From Bog-473 sp963828825 (GTDB lineage: Bacteria > Actinomycetota > Acidimicrobiia > Acidimicrobiales > RAAP-2), in assembly GCA_963828825.1 (NCBI GenBank), contig CAWHGF010000009.1, forward strand, positions 62,001-126,000: 64,000 nucleotides of DNA, given 5' to 3'. Shown one piece after another: positions 27,010 to 35,914 of the stretch. The notes beneath the pieces were generated by a model that saw nothing but the letters and a program-made list of their open reading frames with translations, searched no databases and was not told the origin of the DNA. How positions within the stretch are numbered: the first letter of the stretch is position 1; the number at the start of each line of letters is the position of its first letter. The position numbers were made by a program, and so were the translations under genes.

Positions 27010-27992
27010 GCCTCCGGCGCCTGGCTCAGGTCCATCCGGTGGGTGAACGTGTCGGCCAGCCCGGCCAGGCGGCCCGACTGCAGGAGCGGGACGAGGGCGG
27101 CCCAGGTCCCCGGGATCGGGGCGAAGACGGCACGCACGGTCAGGCTCTTCAAGAAGACCATTCCCATTGGGAAGGGAAGGTCCATGGTGAGGTTCACCCC
27201 GACGACCGAGACGGTGCCACCGGTGGCGGCGCAGGCGACCGCGTCCAGGACGGTGGCGTCCGCCCCGACCGCCTCGATCACGCTCTCGGCGCCGCGGCCG
27301 CCGGTGGCCTCGAGCACCTGCACCGACCCGGGCGCGCTCCGGGCGTCGATGGGCTCGGCCCCGAGGCGCTCGGCGCGGGCCAGGCGTTCGGGCACCACGT
27401 CCACCGCCAGGATGCGCGCCGGCCCGAAGAGCGAGGCGCACAGCAACGCCATGATCCCGACGGGCCCGAGCCCCAGGACGACCACGGTCGACCCCGGCCG
27501 GATGGAGGCGCGCAACGCACCGAGGTAGCCGGTGGGGAGGATGTCGGTGAGCAGGACGGCCTCTTCGTCGGCGATGCCCTCGGGGATGGGGAGCGCGAAG
27601 AGGTCGGCGAACGGCACCGCCATGGCCTCGGCCTGCCCGCCGGGGAGGTCGGGCAGGGTACCGAACGCGGCGGCCTTGCCGGCGAGGCAGACATTGGGCT
27701 TGCCGGCGAGACAGGGCCGGCAGACGCCGCACCCGATCACCCCCGAGACGAGCGCACGGTCGCCGCGCCGGAGGGTGTGCACCTGCGACCCGACTTCGGC
27801 GACCGTTCCGATGGCCTCGTGGCCGAGCCGGATGCCGGGCCCGGTGGGTGCGTCGTGGTAGAGGTGGAGATCGGAGCCGCAGATGGCGGTGCGCTCCACC
27901 GTCACGATGACGCCCTCGGGCCCGGGAAGGACGGGATCAGGCACGTTCTCGACCCTGACGGTGCGGGGTCCCTCGAGGACGGTGGCTCGCAT
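26946..27992 (-). CDS. zinc-dependent alcohol dehydrogenase (MDR family)
   Basis: 348 residues. Catalytic zinc ligands in ICGSDLHLYH and GHEAIG, four-Cys structural zinc loop in CGVCRPCLAGKPNVC, Rossmann motif VVLGLGPVGIMAL. NAD(P)-dependent oxidation of an alcohol or polyol; the threonine/glutathione-independent formaldehyde branch looks similar, so the substrate is open. ATG with TAGCGT six bases upstream. Tail-to-tail overlap of 64 bases with the membrane protein gene. Confidence 0.9.
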   Translation of the reverse strand: MRATVLEGPRTVRVENVPDPVLPGPEGVIVTVERTAICGSDLHLYHDAPTGPGIRLGHEAIGTVAEVGSQVHTLRRGDRALVSGVIGCGVCRPCLAGKPNVCLAGKAAAFGTLPDLPGGQAEAMAVPFADLFALPIPEGIADEEAVLLTDILPTGYLGALRASIRPGSTVVVLGLGPVGIMALLCASLFGPARILAVDVVPERLARAERLGAEPIDARSAPGSVQVLEATGGRGAESVIEAVGADATVLDAVACAATGGTVSVVGVNLTMDLPFPMGMVFLKSLTVRAVFAPIPGTWAALVPLLQSGRLAGLADTFTHRMDLSQAPEAYELFDSREDGVLKVLLTPNP

Positions 27993-28004
27993 CTCCGCAC
28001 GCTA
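27990..28004 (-). promoter_or_regulatory. -10-like element for leaderless alcohol dehydrogenase
   Basis: TAGCGT (28004-27999), six bases, then ATG 27992. GGAG also directly abuts the ATG, too close to be a ribosome-binding site. Confidence 0.45.
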
Positions 28005-28073
28005 CCCCGCAGGACCTAGAATGGAAGGGGCCGAGTTGCAACCCGCACGCGCCCGTTCCGTCCTCGGAGTTCC

Positions 28074-28373
28074 ATGTCTCGGACACTCGAACCCAGCACC
28101 AGCGTCGTCGCCGACGAGGACATCGACGCCTTCTTCGAGTACGAGGATCTCTGGGCGGTCGTCGTGTGGAACGACGACGTCACCACGTTCCAGACCGTGA
28201 TTCAGGCCTTCGTCGAGATCTTCGGCCACACGGTCGAGCGGGCCGACAAGTTGGCCTGGACGATCCACCGGACCGGCAAGGCCGTGGCGGCCGTGCGGCC
28301 CAAGGACGAGGCCGAGGCGGCGGTGCACGCGCTGCACCTGCGCAAGATCTCGGCCACGCTCAGCCGGGCCTAG
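28074..28373 (+). CDS. clpS: ATP-dependent Clp protease adaptor ClpS
   Basis: 99 residues. The core VVVWNDDVTTFQTVIQAFVEIFG carries the Asn-Asp pair that binds N-degron residues, and KAVAAVRPKDEAEAAVHALH is the ClpA/ClpC-contact region. ClpS delivers N-end-rule substrates to ClpAP/ClpCP. GGAG four bases before the ATG and a TAGAAT hexamer at 28017-28022 may be its ribosome-binding site and -10 box, giving a leadered mRNA unlike many neighbours. Confidence 0.94.
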   Translation: MSRTLEPSTSVVADEDIDAFFEYEDLWAVVVWNDDVTTFQTVIQAFVEIFGHTVERADKLAWTIHRTGKAVAAVRPKDEAEAAVHALHLRKISATLSRA

Positions 28374-28496
28374 TTCCGGTCGCGCCAAGCGGTGCGGCCT
28401 CTCCGCACTCGCGAGGACGGAACGGCCGCACCATCCCTTCTTGTCGACCCTGTGCGACACCCTGTTGCCCGAACTTGCCGGTAGACGGCCACGTGA

Positions 28497-28525
28497 TTGA
28501 GTGTATAGTTTGAGCATCTACTCAA
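28497..28525 (+). promoter_or_regulatory. operator and -10 of the TetR gene
   Basis: TTGAGT (28497-28502) and ACTCAA (28520-28525) form a perfect inverted repeat with 17 bases between; a further TTGAG at 28510-28514 makes a tighter repeat with CTCAA (six-base spacer). The -10-like TATAGT (28504-28509) lies inside. The gene starts 13 bases downstream with a GAGGTGGGAG ribosome-binding site. This is the layout expected for autorepression by the TetR protein. Confidence 0.55.
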
Positions 28526-28538
28526 CCTGAGGTGGGAG

Positions 28539-29195
28539 ATGGCCAAGTCCGGAACGGCGAGCAGGGTGGCGACGAGAGACTCGTCCCGCTCGGCCGGCAC
28601 CCGGAGCCAACTGGTCGATGCCGCGGTCGAGACGCTGAAGGCAGACGGCTTCGCCGGGTCCAGTGCACGGGCGATCGCCGAACGGGCCGGCTTGAACCAG
28701 GGTCTGATCTTCTACCACTTCGGTTCGGTCGCCAATCTCCTGCTCGCCGCGCTCGATTCGGTGAGTGCCCTGCGTATGGAGCAGTACGGGGGGGCGCTCG
28801 ACCGCGTCGGATCCCCGTCCGAGCTGGTCGACGTGGCCATGGCCACCTTCAAAGAGGACCTCGACGCCGGCCACGTCGCCGTCCTCGCCGAGATGATCGC
28901 CGGGGCCTCGTCCACCCCCGGCCTCGGAGCCGAGATCTCGGCACGTCTCGGTCCGTGGTTTGCGTTCGCCGAGCGTGCCGTGGCCACGGGCATCGGCGGC
29001 ACGCCGCTCGACTCGGTCCTCCCGACCGGTGACGTGGCCTACGCGATCGTCGCCCTCTATCTCGGACTGGAAATGCTGGCCCACCTCGACGGCGATCGCT
29101 CCCGAGCGCTTGGTCTCTTCGCCCATGCCCGGAAGCTGGCCGGCCTTTTCGAGGCGCGTATGCCGCCGCCCGGGTCGCCGGAGGGACAGTCGTGA
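28539..29195 (+). CDS. TetR-family transcriptional regulator
   Basis: 218 residues. The helix-turn-helix is SARAIAERAGLNQGLIFYHF near residues 48-67, preceded by QLVDAAVETLKADGFAGSS. The C-terminal ligand domain is unassigned. It probably represses itself and the overlapping SDR gene (GTGA overlap) through the inverted repeat upstream. The effector is unknown. Confidence 0.92.
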   Translation: MAKSGTASRVATRDSSRSAGTRSQLVDAAVETLKADGFAGSSARAIAERAGLNQGLIFYHFGSVANLLLAALDSVSALRMEQYGGALDRVGSPSELVDVAMATFKEDLDAGHVAVLAEMIAGASSTPGLGAEISARLGPWFAFAERAVATGIGGTPLDSVLPTGDVAYAIVALYLGLEMLAHLDGDRSRALGLFAHARKLAGLFEARMPPPGSPEGQS

Positions 29196-30160
29196 CGGGC
29201 CCCGCCCGCTCCACGCAGACGAGCCGCCCGACCGACACCGGTCTCGACGTGGTCACCGGCGCCTTCAGCTACTCGGGCGCCGCGCTGGCCCGCGCGCTGC
29301 ACGCGTCCGGCCGTCAGGTGCGCACGCTCACGGGACATCCCGGCCGCGCCCCCGACGGGACGCCGATTGACGTGCGTTCGCTCGACTTCGACGACCAGCT
29401 GGGCCTCGTGGAGTCCCTCTCCGGGGCGACCACGCTCTACAACACCTACTGGGTCCGCTTCGCCCATCGCACCGTCGACCACGAGAAGGCGGTGACCAAC
29501 TCGAGGACGTTGTTCCACGCGGCCAGGAAGGCCGGCGTCCAGCGGGTGGTGCACGTCAGCATCACGCACCCGAGCATCAATTCGCCGTGGCCCTACTTCA
29601 AGGGCAAGGCGCTCGTGGAGCGGGCCCTGGCTGAGTCGGGACTGTCCTACGCGGTCGTCCGGCCCGCCATCCTCTTCGGCGGGGACGGGGTCCTGCTCAA
29701 CAACATCGCCTGGCTCCTGCGGCACCTCCCCGTCTTCGCCATCGGCGGCCGGGGGGACTATCGGGTCAGGGGCATCCACGTCGACGACCTGGCCCGGCTC
29801 TGTGTGGCCAAGGGGGCGGAGGCTGACGACAGCGTCACCGATGCCGTCGGCCCGGAGCGTCCGACCTTCAACGAACTGGTCGACTCCATCCGCAATGCCG
29901 TGGACAGCAAGGCCCGGGTGATCCACGTCCCGGGAGCTATCGTGCCCCTCTTCGCCCGGGTGCTCGGGCTCGCCCTGCACGACGTGCTCCTCACCGCCGA
30001 CGAGTACAAGGCGATGGCCGCCGGACTCGCTGACACCGACGGGCCCGCCACGGGATCGACGGCCCTCTCCGTATGGGTGGCCGCCCACGGAGAAACGCTC
30101 GGGCTCCGCTACGCCAACGAGCTCGACCGTCACTTCGGGACGGCACGCGCCAGGCCGTGA
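29192..30160 (+). CDS. NAD(P)-binding SDR / NmrA-like epimerase-family protein
   Basis: 322 residues. DVVTGAFSYSGAALARALHASG is an atypical-SDR Rossmann motif (GxxxxSG), followed by VRTLTGHPG, VVHVSITHPSINSPWPYFKGK and YAVVRPAILFGG. A tyrosine-lysine pair of classic SDRs is replaced by YFKGK. This looks like the complex I NDUFA9-like or NmrA-like group, often oxidoreductases or redox sensors. It is translationally coupled to the TetR gene. Confidence 0.82.
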   Translation: MTGPARSTQTSRPTDTGLDVVTGAFSYSGAALARALHASGRQVRTLTGHPGRAPDGTPIDVRSLDFDDQLGLVESLSGATTLYNTYWVRFAHRTVDHEKAVTNSRTLFHAARKAGVQRVVHVSITHPSINSPWPYFKGKALVERALAESGLSYAVVRPAILFGGDGVLLNNIAWLLRHLPVFAIGGRGDYRVRGIHVDDLARLCVAKGAEADDSVTDAVGPERPTFNELVDSIRNAVDSKARVIHVPGAIVPLFARVLGLALHDVLLTADEYKAMAAGLADTDGPATGSTALSVWVAAHGETLGLRYANELDRHFGTARARP

Positions 30161-30166
30161 CGCGGC

Positions 30167-30185
30167 CTCAGCGTGCCGCGCTGAG
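30167..30185. terminator. hairpin across convergent gene ends
   Basis: CTCAGCG (30167-30173) pairs with CGCTGAG (30179-30185) around a five-base loop. It starts seven bases after the SDR stop and covers the last codons of the convergent GNAT gene. Confidence 0.4.
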
Positions 30186-30809
30186 CCGCTCCGTCAGCCG
30201 CGCCTTCAGGTCCGGCCACTCGTCCGCCACGATGGAGAAGCGGGCCGAGGTGCGCACCGTGTCGTCGGCCCCCGGCCGATCGGCCCGGAGGGTCCCGTCG
30301 AGCTTCCCCCCGATCCGCTCAATGGCGGCCCACGAGCGTTCGTTGCGCACGTCGGTCTGCAGCGCCACCCGGTGTACCTCCCAGACCTCGAAGGCGTGGG
30401 TCAGCATGAGCACCTTCGCCTCGGTGTTGACCGGCGTCCGCTGCGCCGGTCCGGCCAGCCAGGTGTAGCCGATGTCCAGGACGTCGGGCACGCCGTGGCG
30501 CTGGTGGCTCGCCCCGGGCGGCCACTGCCAGAAGGAGATCTCGCAGAAGCGGGTGGCGCCGACGACGACGTCGGATCCGTCAGGCCCGGCCGTCCGGCGG
30601 ACGGTGGCGAAGGCTACGTGCGCGCCGGACGCCACCTTGGCCAGTGCGTCACGCACGTAGACGGTCATCTCCTCGAGCCCGTCGGGCGTGTAGGTCCACT
30701 GGTAGTTGGTGCGGTCCAGCCGGGCGGCCTCCACCAGCGCGGGAACGTGCTCCTCGCTCAGCGGCTCCAGCCGCACCTGCGGCCCCTCGAGGGTGAACGG
30801 CTCAAGCAT
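30168..30809 (-). CDS. GNAT-family N-acetyltransferase
   Basis: 213 residues, RimJ/RimL-type. FTLEGPQVRLEPLSEEHVPAL opens the fold; IGYTWLAGPAQRTPVNTEAK replaces the usual QxxGxG/A motif, and VALQTDVRNERSWAAIERIG is the C-terminal acetyl-CoA region. The acceptor is unknown. Its ATG lies eight bases inside the end of the MFS exporter gene, so the two are likely co-expressed. Confidence 0.87.
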   Translation of the reverse strand: MLEPFTLEGPQVRLEPLSEEHVPALVEAARLDRTNYQWTYTPDGLEEMTVYVRDALAKVASGAHVAFATVRRTAGPDGSDVVVGATRFCEISFWQWPPGASHQRHGVPDVLDIGYTWLAGPAQRTPVNTEAKVLMLTHAFEVWEVHRVALQTDVRNERSWAAIERIGGKLDGTLRADRPGADDTVRTSARFSIVADEWPDLKARLTERLSAAR

Positions 30810-32421
30810 GGACGGCGGGGACGCCGGCGTCGCCCGGGGCTCCGGCCTCCGATCCGGCGGCGCCGCCAGGCTGCTCTCCGGCGGGCGGCCCGCCCGGGAT
30901 CACGAAGTCCCGCTGCCGCACCAGCGCGAACCCGCAGACCGCGCCCACCAAGGCGACGACCGCGCCGATCACCATCAGGTGGTTCAACGTGACCGAGAAG
31001 CCGGAGTGGTATGCCTGCAGGAGCGCGTTCCGGGCCCCGGCGATCGGGATGGCCCCCGCCGCCTGGCGGACCTCGCCCGAGGACATGGCTCCCTGGAGTT
31101 GCGCACCGCCGCGGCGCAGGACCTCGGGCCCGAAGGGCGACTTGGCCAGCGCGGCAGTGGTGTGCGCCACGATCTGGCTCTGGAACACCGCGCCGAGCAC
31201 GGCGATCCCAGTGGCGATGCCGACCTGGCGGAAGGTGTTGTTGGCTCCGGAGGCCATGCCACTGCGCTGCGGCTGGACGACGGAGACGGCGCCCGAGGCC
31301 AGCACCGGGTTGACGATCCCGACCCCGAAGCCGCACACGATGAAACCGGGCAGCAGCACGGTCCAGGTCGAGTTCGGATGGGTCGTCGCCATGAGCAGGA
31401 GCCCGCCGGTGACGAAGAGCATCCCGATACCCAACAGGAACCGCGACTGCACGCGAACCGTCAGGCGCCCGGCGAAGAAGGAGGTGAAGAAGATGACCAG
31501 GGTCATGGGCAGGAAGCGGATGCCGGCGGCCAGCGGGCCGTAGCCCAGGTTGTCCTGGATGTAGAGGGTCAGGTACAGGAACATGGCGAAGATCGACGCC
31601 GCCAGCGTGAAGGCCACCGTCGAGAGACCCACGAAGGCCGGGATCTTGAACAGGCCGAGGTCCAACATCGGGTCAGCGGCGTATCGCTCATTGACGAAGA
31701 AGCCGACCATGAGCACGCCCGCGCCGACGAGCAGACCGATAGTGGTGGCGCTGCCCCAACCGAGGTCGTTGCCCCGCACGAGCGCGAAGACGAGCGCGAA
31801 GAGGCTCAACGAGAACGTCAGGAAACCCACCCAGTCGATCTTGCGCGCCCGGAGGTCCTCCGACTTGGCGATCTGGGTGAAGGTGATGAGCACGGCAATG
31901 GCCCCGATGGGCACGTTCACGAAGAAGATCCACCGCCAGCCGATGCCGCTCGTGATCGCACCACCGATCAGCGGTCCGATGGCGACGGCGCCGCCGATCA
32001 CCGCGCCGTAGACGCCGAAGGCTGTCCCGCGGTCACGCCCGGTGAACGCGGCGGCGATCAGGGCCAAGGAGGTGGCGAACATGATGGCGCCCCCGACACC
32101 CTGCACGGCACGGGCCAGGTTGAGCATGAGGGGTGTCGTCGACAACCCACAGACCAGCGAGGCGGCAGAGAAGACGACCAGTCCGACGGCGAAGATCTTG
32201 CGCCGCCCGTAGATGTCGCCCGCCACGCCGGCGGTGAGCAGGAAGGCGGCCAGCGTCAGCGAGTAGGCGTCCACGACCCACTGCAGGTCCGAGAAGCTCG
32301 CGTGCAGCGACTGCTGGATGTCGGGCAGCGCCACGTTGACGACCGTGATGTCGAGCAGGAGCATGAAGGTCGCCGTGCAGACGGCGATCAGGGTCCACCA
32401 CTTGCGATCTATTCCAGGCAT
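30802..32421 (-). CDS. MFS drug exporter, DHA2 (EmrB/QacA) family
   Basis: 539 residues with about 14 hydrophobic helices. DITVVNVALPDIQ in TM1, WVVDAYSLTLAAFLLTAG, and motif A GDIYGRRK mark the DHA2 family of proton-driven multidrug exporters. The C-terminus is a Gly/Ala/Pro-rich tail. ATG 32421 has TACACT seven bases upstream and no Shine-Dalgarno. It is divergent from an ABC-F gene. Confidence 0.93.
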   Translation of the reverse strand: MPGIDRKWWTLIAVCTATFMLLLDITVVNVALPDIQQSLHASFSDLQWVVDAYSLTLAAFLLTAGVAGDIYGRRKIFAVGLVVFSAASLVCGLSTTPLMLNLARAVQGVGGAIMFATSLALIAAAFTGRDRGTAFGVYGAVIGGAVAIGPLIGGAITSGIGWRWIFFVNVPIGAIAVLITFTQIAKSEDLRARKIDWVGFLTFSLSLFALVFALVRGNDLGWGSATTIGLLVGAGVLMVGFFVNERYAADPMLDLGLFKIPAFVGLSTVAFTLAASIFAMFLYLTLYIQDNLGYGPLAAGIRFLPMTLVIFFTSFFAGRLTVRVQSRFLLGIGMLFVTGGLLLMATTHPNSTWTVLLPGFIVCGFGVGIVNPVLASGAVSVVQPQRSGMASGANNTFRQVGIATGIAVLGAVFQSQIVAHTTAALAKSPFGPEVLRRGGAQLQGAMSSGEVRQAAGAIPIAGARNALLQAYHSGFSVTLNHLMVIGAVVALVGAVCGFALVRQRDFVIPGGPPAGEQPGGAAGSEAGAPGDAGVPAVHA

Positions 32422-32469
32422 TGGGGGGAGTGTACCGACCGGGTGTTCCCCCTCGTAGAATGCGGTGTG
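32419..32469. promoter_or_regulatory. divergent leaderless promoters, MFS exporter / ABC-F
   Basis: Minus strand: TACACT (32434-32429), seven bases before ATG 32421. Plus strand: TAGAAT (32456-32461), five bases before GTG 32467. Only 45 bases separate the coding regions. Confidence 0.5.
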
Positions 32470-34065
32470 ATCGTCGGATCAGCCCTGACCATCGAGATCG
32501 GTGACCGCACGCTGCTGGCGGACGCCTCGTTCGTGGTCGGCGCCGGCGAAAAGGTTGGCCTGGTGGGGCGCAACGGGACCGGGAAATCGTCCTTCATCTC
32601 CGTGCTGGTGGGGGAGACGTCGCCGCAGCTGCGCCACCGGGGCAACGTCCGCCTCCTCGGCTCGTTCGGCTACCTGCCGCAGGCGCCGGTGCCCGCCGGC
32701 CACGGGCTCGAGCCCACCGGCTTCTCCCACATCCTGTCGGCGCGGGGCCTCGACGTCCTCGATGACGCTCTCGGCGCCGCCCGGGCCGCCATGGCCGAGG
32801 ACCCCACGGAGGAGAACATCGAGCTGTTCACGGATCTGCAGGAGCAGTTCCAGTCCAACGGTGGCTATGAGGCCGAGTCGGTCATGGCCCGCCTCGCCGA
32901 CGGGCTCGGCCTGCGCCAGGAACTTCTGCTCGAGGACATCGACGCGCTCTCCGGCGGCCAGCGTCGCCGCATCGACCTCATGCGCGTGCTCTTCCAGGAG
33001 CCGGACCTGATGATCCTCGACGAGCCGACGAACCACCTCGACCGCTCCGCCAAGCGCTGGCTGCTCGATGAGCTGGCCCGCTTCGGTGGTGCGCTTCTCG
33101 TCGTGAGCCACGACCTCCGGCTGCTCGACCAGTCCATCACCAAGGTCCTGCACATCGCGAACCAGCGGCTGACCGAGTGGAAGGGGAACTACTCCAAGTT
33201 CGAGTCGTTACGCGAGGCGGACCAGTCCCAGCGCGAGCGCGCCTCGGAGCTCGAATCGCGGGAGATCAAGCGCCTCTCGTCGTTGGCCGACTCCATGCGG
33301 GCGAGCACCGAGAAGCGGGCCCGCAAGGCCAAGGCCTTGGACCGGCGGGTCGAACGGATGGAGGCGGGGCGGACCCAGGTCGACAAGCGCGAGCGGGCCA
33401 GCAAGTTCTCGCTCCCGGTGCCGCCCCGTTCCGGCGCCGTCCCGCTCGAAGTCGCCAAGTTGGGCATCCGCTACGGCAGCAACGAGGTGCTCTCGGACGT
33501 GACGTTCCACGCCGGGCGGGGCGACCACATCGTGATCATCGGACGCAACGGCGCCGGGAAGTCCTCACTCCTGCGCTGCCTGGCCGGTGTCCAGGAGCCC
33601 TCCAACGGCGTGGTCGAGCTCGGGGCCAACGTCGAGGTCGGCTACTTCGCTCAGGAGCACGAGCAGATCGACCCCGACCGCAGCGCGCTGGACAACGTGA
33701 GCGACGCCGTGCTGAAGGCCGAGCGGGACCGACGCGCCCTGCTGGGTTCGTTCGGCCTGCCGTCCAAGGCGGCGGACCAGTTGCCGGGCACCCTGTCGGG
33801 AGGCGAGCGGGCCAAGCTCGGGCTGGCCATGCTGTCGGCGGGGGAGGCGAACCTCTTGCTGCTCGACGAGCCCACCAACAACCTGGACCCCTCGTCCATC
33901 GCCGCCGTCGGCGCCATGCTCGGCGCCTGGCCGGGCACCATCGTCGCCGTCAGCCACGAGCGCGGCTTCGTCGAAGCCCTCCGCCCGACCTATTGCCTGC
34001 GCCTGCCCGACGAGTGCTTCACCCACTGGCGCGACGAGTACCTCGACGACGTGGAGATGCGCTAG
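32467..34065 (+). CDS. ABC-F family ATP-binding protein
   Basis: 532 residues, two ABC domains and no membrane segment. Walker A GRNGTGKSS and GRNGAGKSS, signatures LSGGQRRR and LSGGERAKLG, Walker B with DEPTNHLD and DEPTNNLD. The charged linker (about residues 250-310) is the P-site tRNA interaction motif region. ABC-F proteins act on the ribosome, as translation factors or antibiotic-protection proteins; here an exporter is divergent next door, which makes drug protection worth testing but not shown. Confidence 0.92.
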   Translation: MIVGSALTIEIGDRTLLADASFVVGAGEKVGLVGRNGTGKSSFISVLVGETSPQLRHRGNVRLLGSFGYLPQAPVPAGHGLEPTGFSHILSARGLDVLDDALGAARAAMAEDPTEENIELFTDLQEQFQSNGGYEAESVMARLADGLGLRQELLLEDIDALSGGQRRRIDLMRVLFQEPDLMILDEPTNHLDRSAKRWLLDELARFGGALLVVSHDLRLLDQSITKVLHIANQRLTEWKGNYSKFESLREADQSQRERASELESREIKRLSSLADSMRASTEKRARKAKALDRRVERMEAGRTQVDKRERASKFSLPVPPRSGAVPLEVAKLGIRYGSNEVLSDVTFHAGRGDHIVIIGRNGAGKSSLLRCLAGVQEPSNGVVELGANVEVGYFAQEHEQIDPDRSALDNVSDAVLKAERDRRALLGSFGLPSKAADQLPGTLSGGERAKLGLAMLSAGEANLLLLDEPTNNLDPSSIAAVGAMLGAWPGTIVAVSHERGFVEALRPTYCLRLPDECFTHWRDEYLDDVEMR

Positions 34066-34080
34066 AGGGCCGGACATCCT

Positions 34081-34100
34081 CGCCGGCCCGCCAGCCGGCG
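34081..34100. terminator. bidirectional hairpin between convergent genes
   Basis: CGCCGGC (34081-34087) and GCCGGCG (34094-34100) form a perfect seven-pair stem with a six-base loop between the ABC-F and the substrate-binding protein genes. Confidence 0.5.
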
Positions 34101-34114
34101 TCCGTACGGATTGC

Positions 34115-35755
34115 CTAGGTCATCCAGATCTGCGTCGGCCAGAGCACACCTTCGTCGTAGGGGATGGCCTTCGAACCCTGCACCGTGGTCGGGTTGGCGA
34201 AGTTCTGCACATTGGGGTTGGCCATGACGGCCCAGGTGTCACGGGCGAGCCAGAGGTAGGGGATGTCCTGGGCCAGGTACTGGTTGATCTGCTGGTAGGC
34301 CTTGATGCGGCTCGCCTTCTCGCTGGAGGTGCGCCCGGCCAGCAGCGCCGTCTGGATGCGGGGGTCGGAGTTGCGCGCCATGTTGAGCGGCAGCGGCGGG
34401 TTGACCGTCGTCGTGCTCCACCAGACGTAGTTGAGATCGGGGTCGACCGCGCCGAACTGGCGCCACAGCGTGGCCTGGTAGGTGCCGGCCAGGGCGTCGT
34501 TGATGATCGTCGCCTGAGCGATGATGTTGATGGTGACCTTCATGCCCGCCGTCTGCCAGGCCTGCTGCAGGAATTGGGCGGCCGCCAGGGTCTCGGGATC
34601 GCTCAGGGAGTTGAGGGAGAAGCTCACCGACTTGCCCGTCTCCTGCTGCACCTGCTTGACCAGCTTGGCGGCTTGTGTCGGGTTGTAGCTCGGGTAGGCG
34701 GTCTTCGTGTAGTACTCGCTGCCCGACAGGAAGAGCCCGTTCATCGGCGTGTTGATTCCCTTGTCGATGACCTTGACGAACTGGGCCCGGTTGATGCACA
34801 TGGCCATGGCCATCCGCAGCGTGTGGTTGCTGAAGGGCTCGGCGGCCGTGTTCAGCATGATGCACTGCACCGTCGGCTGTCCGACGATCTGCCCGCTGTT
34901 GTCGTAGTAGGAGTACTTCTTGTCGCCCCGGAACTGCAGGAGGTTGTCGGGGGAGTTGGAGTGCATGATGTCGATTTCGCCGGTCTCGAGCGCGTCGGCG
35001 CGCGAGTCGGCGTTGATGATCGGCTTGTAGGTGATGGAGTCCAGGTAGGGGTAGCCCTTGCGCCAGTAGTGGGGGTTCCTCGTCGCCGTCATGTGGCTGT
35101 TGGGGACCCAGTCCTGGAACACGAAGGGACCGGTACCGATCGGGTTCGACGTCCCGCCGTTGGGGGCGTTGAGCATGGAAGGCGCGGCGATATAGCCCGT
35201 CTGGGCCTGGGCCAGGTAGTAGGGGAACGGGGCCCACGGCGCCTTCATGTTGATGGTGACCGACAGCGGCCCGGTCACCGTCGCGCTGCTGAAATCGGCG
35301 AAGGCGGGACCGGTCAACACGCCGCTCGCCGTGTTCTCGATATTTTGGTGCAGCGCGGCGGCGTCGAGCGGCGTGCCGTCGTGGAACACGATGCCGGGGC
35401 GCAGTGTGATGGTGAAGGCCGTGAAGTCCTCGTTCGACGTGATCGACTCGGCCAGGTACGGCTCGACGCCGCCGGCGGCGTTGACGATCGCGATGGGGTC
35501 GAAGACGGTGCGGCCGTAGAGGAACCCGCCCTCGTCCCAGCGCGCCGTCGCGGGATTGAACCCGGTCTCCTCGGTATCGATGCCGAAGGTGAGCGATCCG
35601 CCCTTCACCGGCCTCGCCGTGGAGACGCCGTTCCGCCCGGGCCCATTGGTCTGGGATGCCCCCGCTTCGCCCTCGAGGCCGCCGAGGAGCGCGGCCCCGG
35701 CGCCCAGTGCAAGTCCACCGGCCATGAACGACCGGCGATCAAAAGACTGCGTCAT
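34115..35755 (-). CDS. TAT-exported ABC peptide/nickel-type substrate-binding protein
   Basis: 546 residues, SBP_bac_5 family. The twin-arginine signal DRRSFMAGGLALGAGAALLGG suggests folded export, followed by the mature domain with GGSLTFGIDTEETGFNPATA, LRPGIVFHDGTPLDA and NPIGTGPFVFQDW. It binds oligopeptides or similar solutes for an ABC importer; no permease or ATPase gene is near, so it is an orphan here. Divergent from peroxiredoxin with 159 bases between. Confidence 0.92.
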   Translation of the reverse strand: MTQSFDRRSFMAGGLALGAGAALLGGLEGEAGASQTNGPGRNGVSTARPVKGGSLTFGIDTEETGFNPATARWDEGGFLYGRTVFDPIAIVNAAGGVEPYLAESITSNEDFTAFTITLRPGIVFHDGTPLDAAALHQNIENTASGVLTGPAFADFSSATVTGPLSVTINMKAPWAPFPYYLAQAQTGYIAAPSMLNAPNGGTSNPIGTGPFVFQDWVPNSHMTATRNPHYWRKGYPYLDSITYKPIINADSRADALETGEIDIMHSNSPDNLLQFRGDKKYSYYDNSGQIVGQPTVQCIMLNTAAEPFSNHTLRMAMAMCINRAQFVKVIDKGINTPMNGLFLSGSEYYTKTAYPSYNPTQAAKLVKQVQQETGKSVSFSLNSLSDPETLAAAQFLQQAWQTAGMKVTINIIAQATIINDALAGTYQATLWRQFGAVDPDLNYVWWSTTTVNPPLPLNMARNSDPRIQTALLAGRTSSEKASRIKAYQQINQYLAQDIPYLWLARDTWAVMANPNVQNFANPTTVQGSKAIPYDEGVLWPTQIWMT

Positions 35756-35914
35756 CGCAAACCCCCAAACTCTCGATCCCCCACTGCGTACTGCTTTGAC
35801 GCGCCGCAGGTTACAACTTCATGACCGTTTGAGGGTGGCAGGCGATTAGGGGGTCGCCGAAGGTGTATGGCAACCTGGGCCACCACCGGCCATGACCACG
35901 AGAGGGAGGCTGCA

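Noticed and set aside
30706..32466. Long open frame before the ABC-F start on the plus strand
   Set aside because: It is antisense to the GNAT and MFS genes; the ABC-F fold begins at GTG 32467 after TAGAAT, so the upstream part is not coding.
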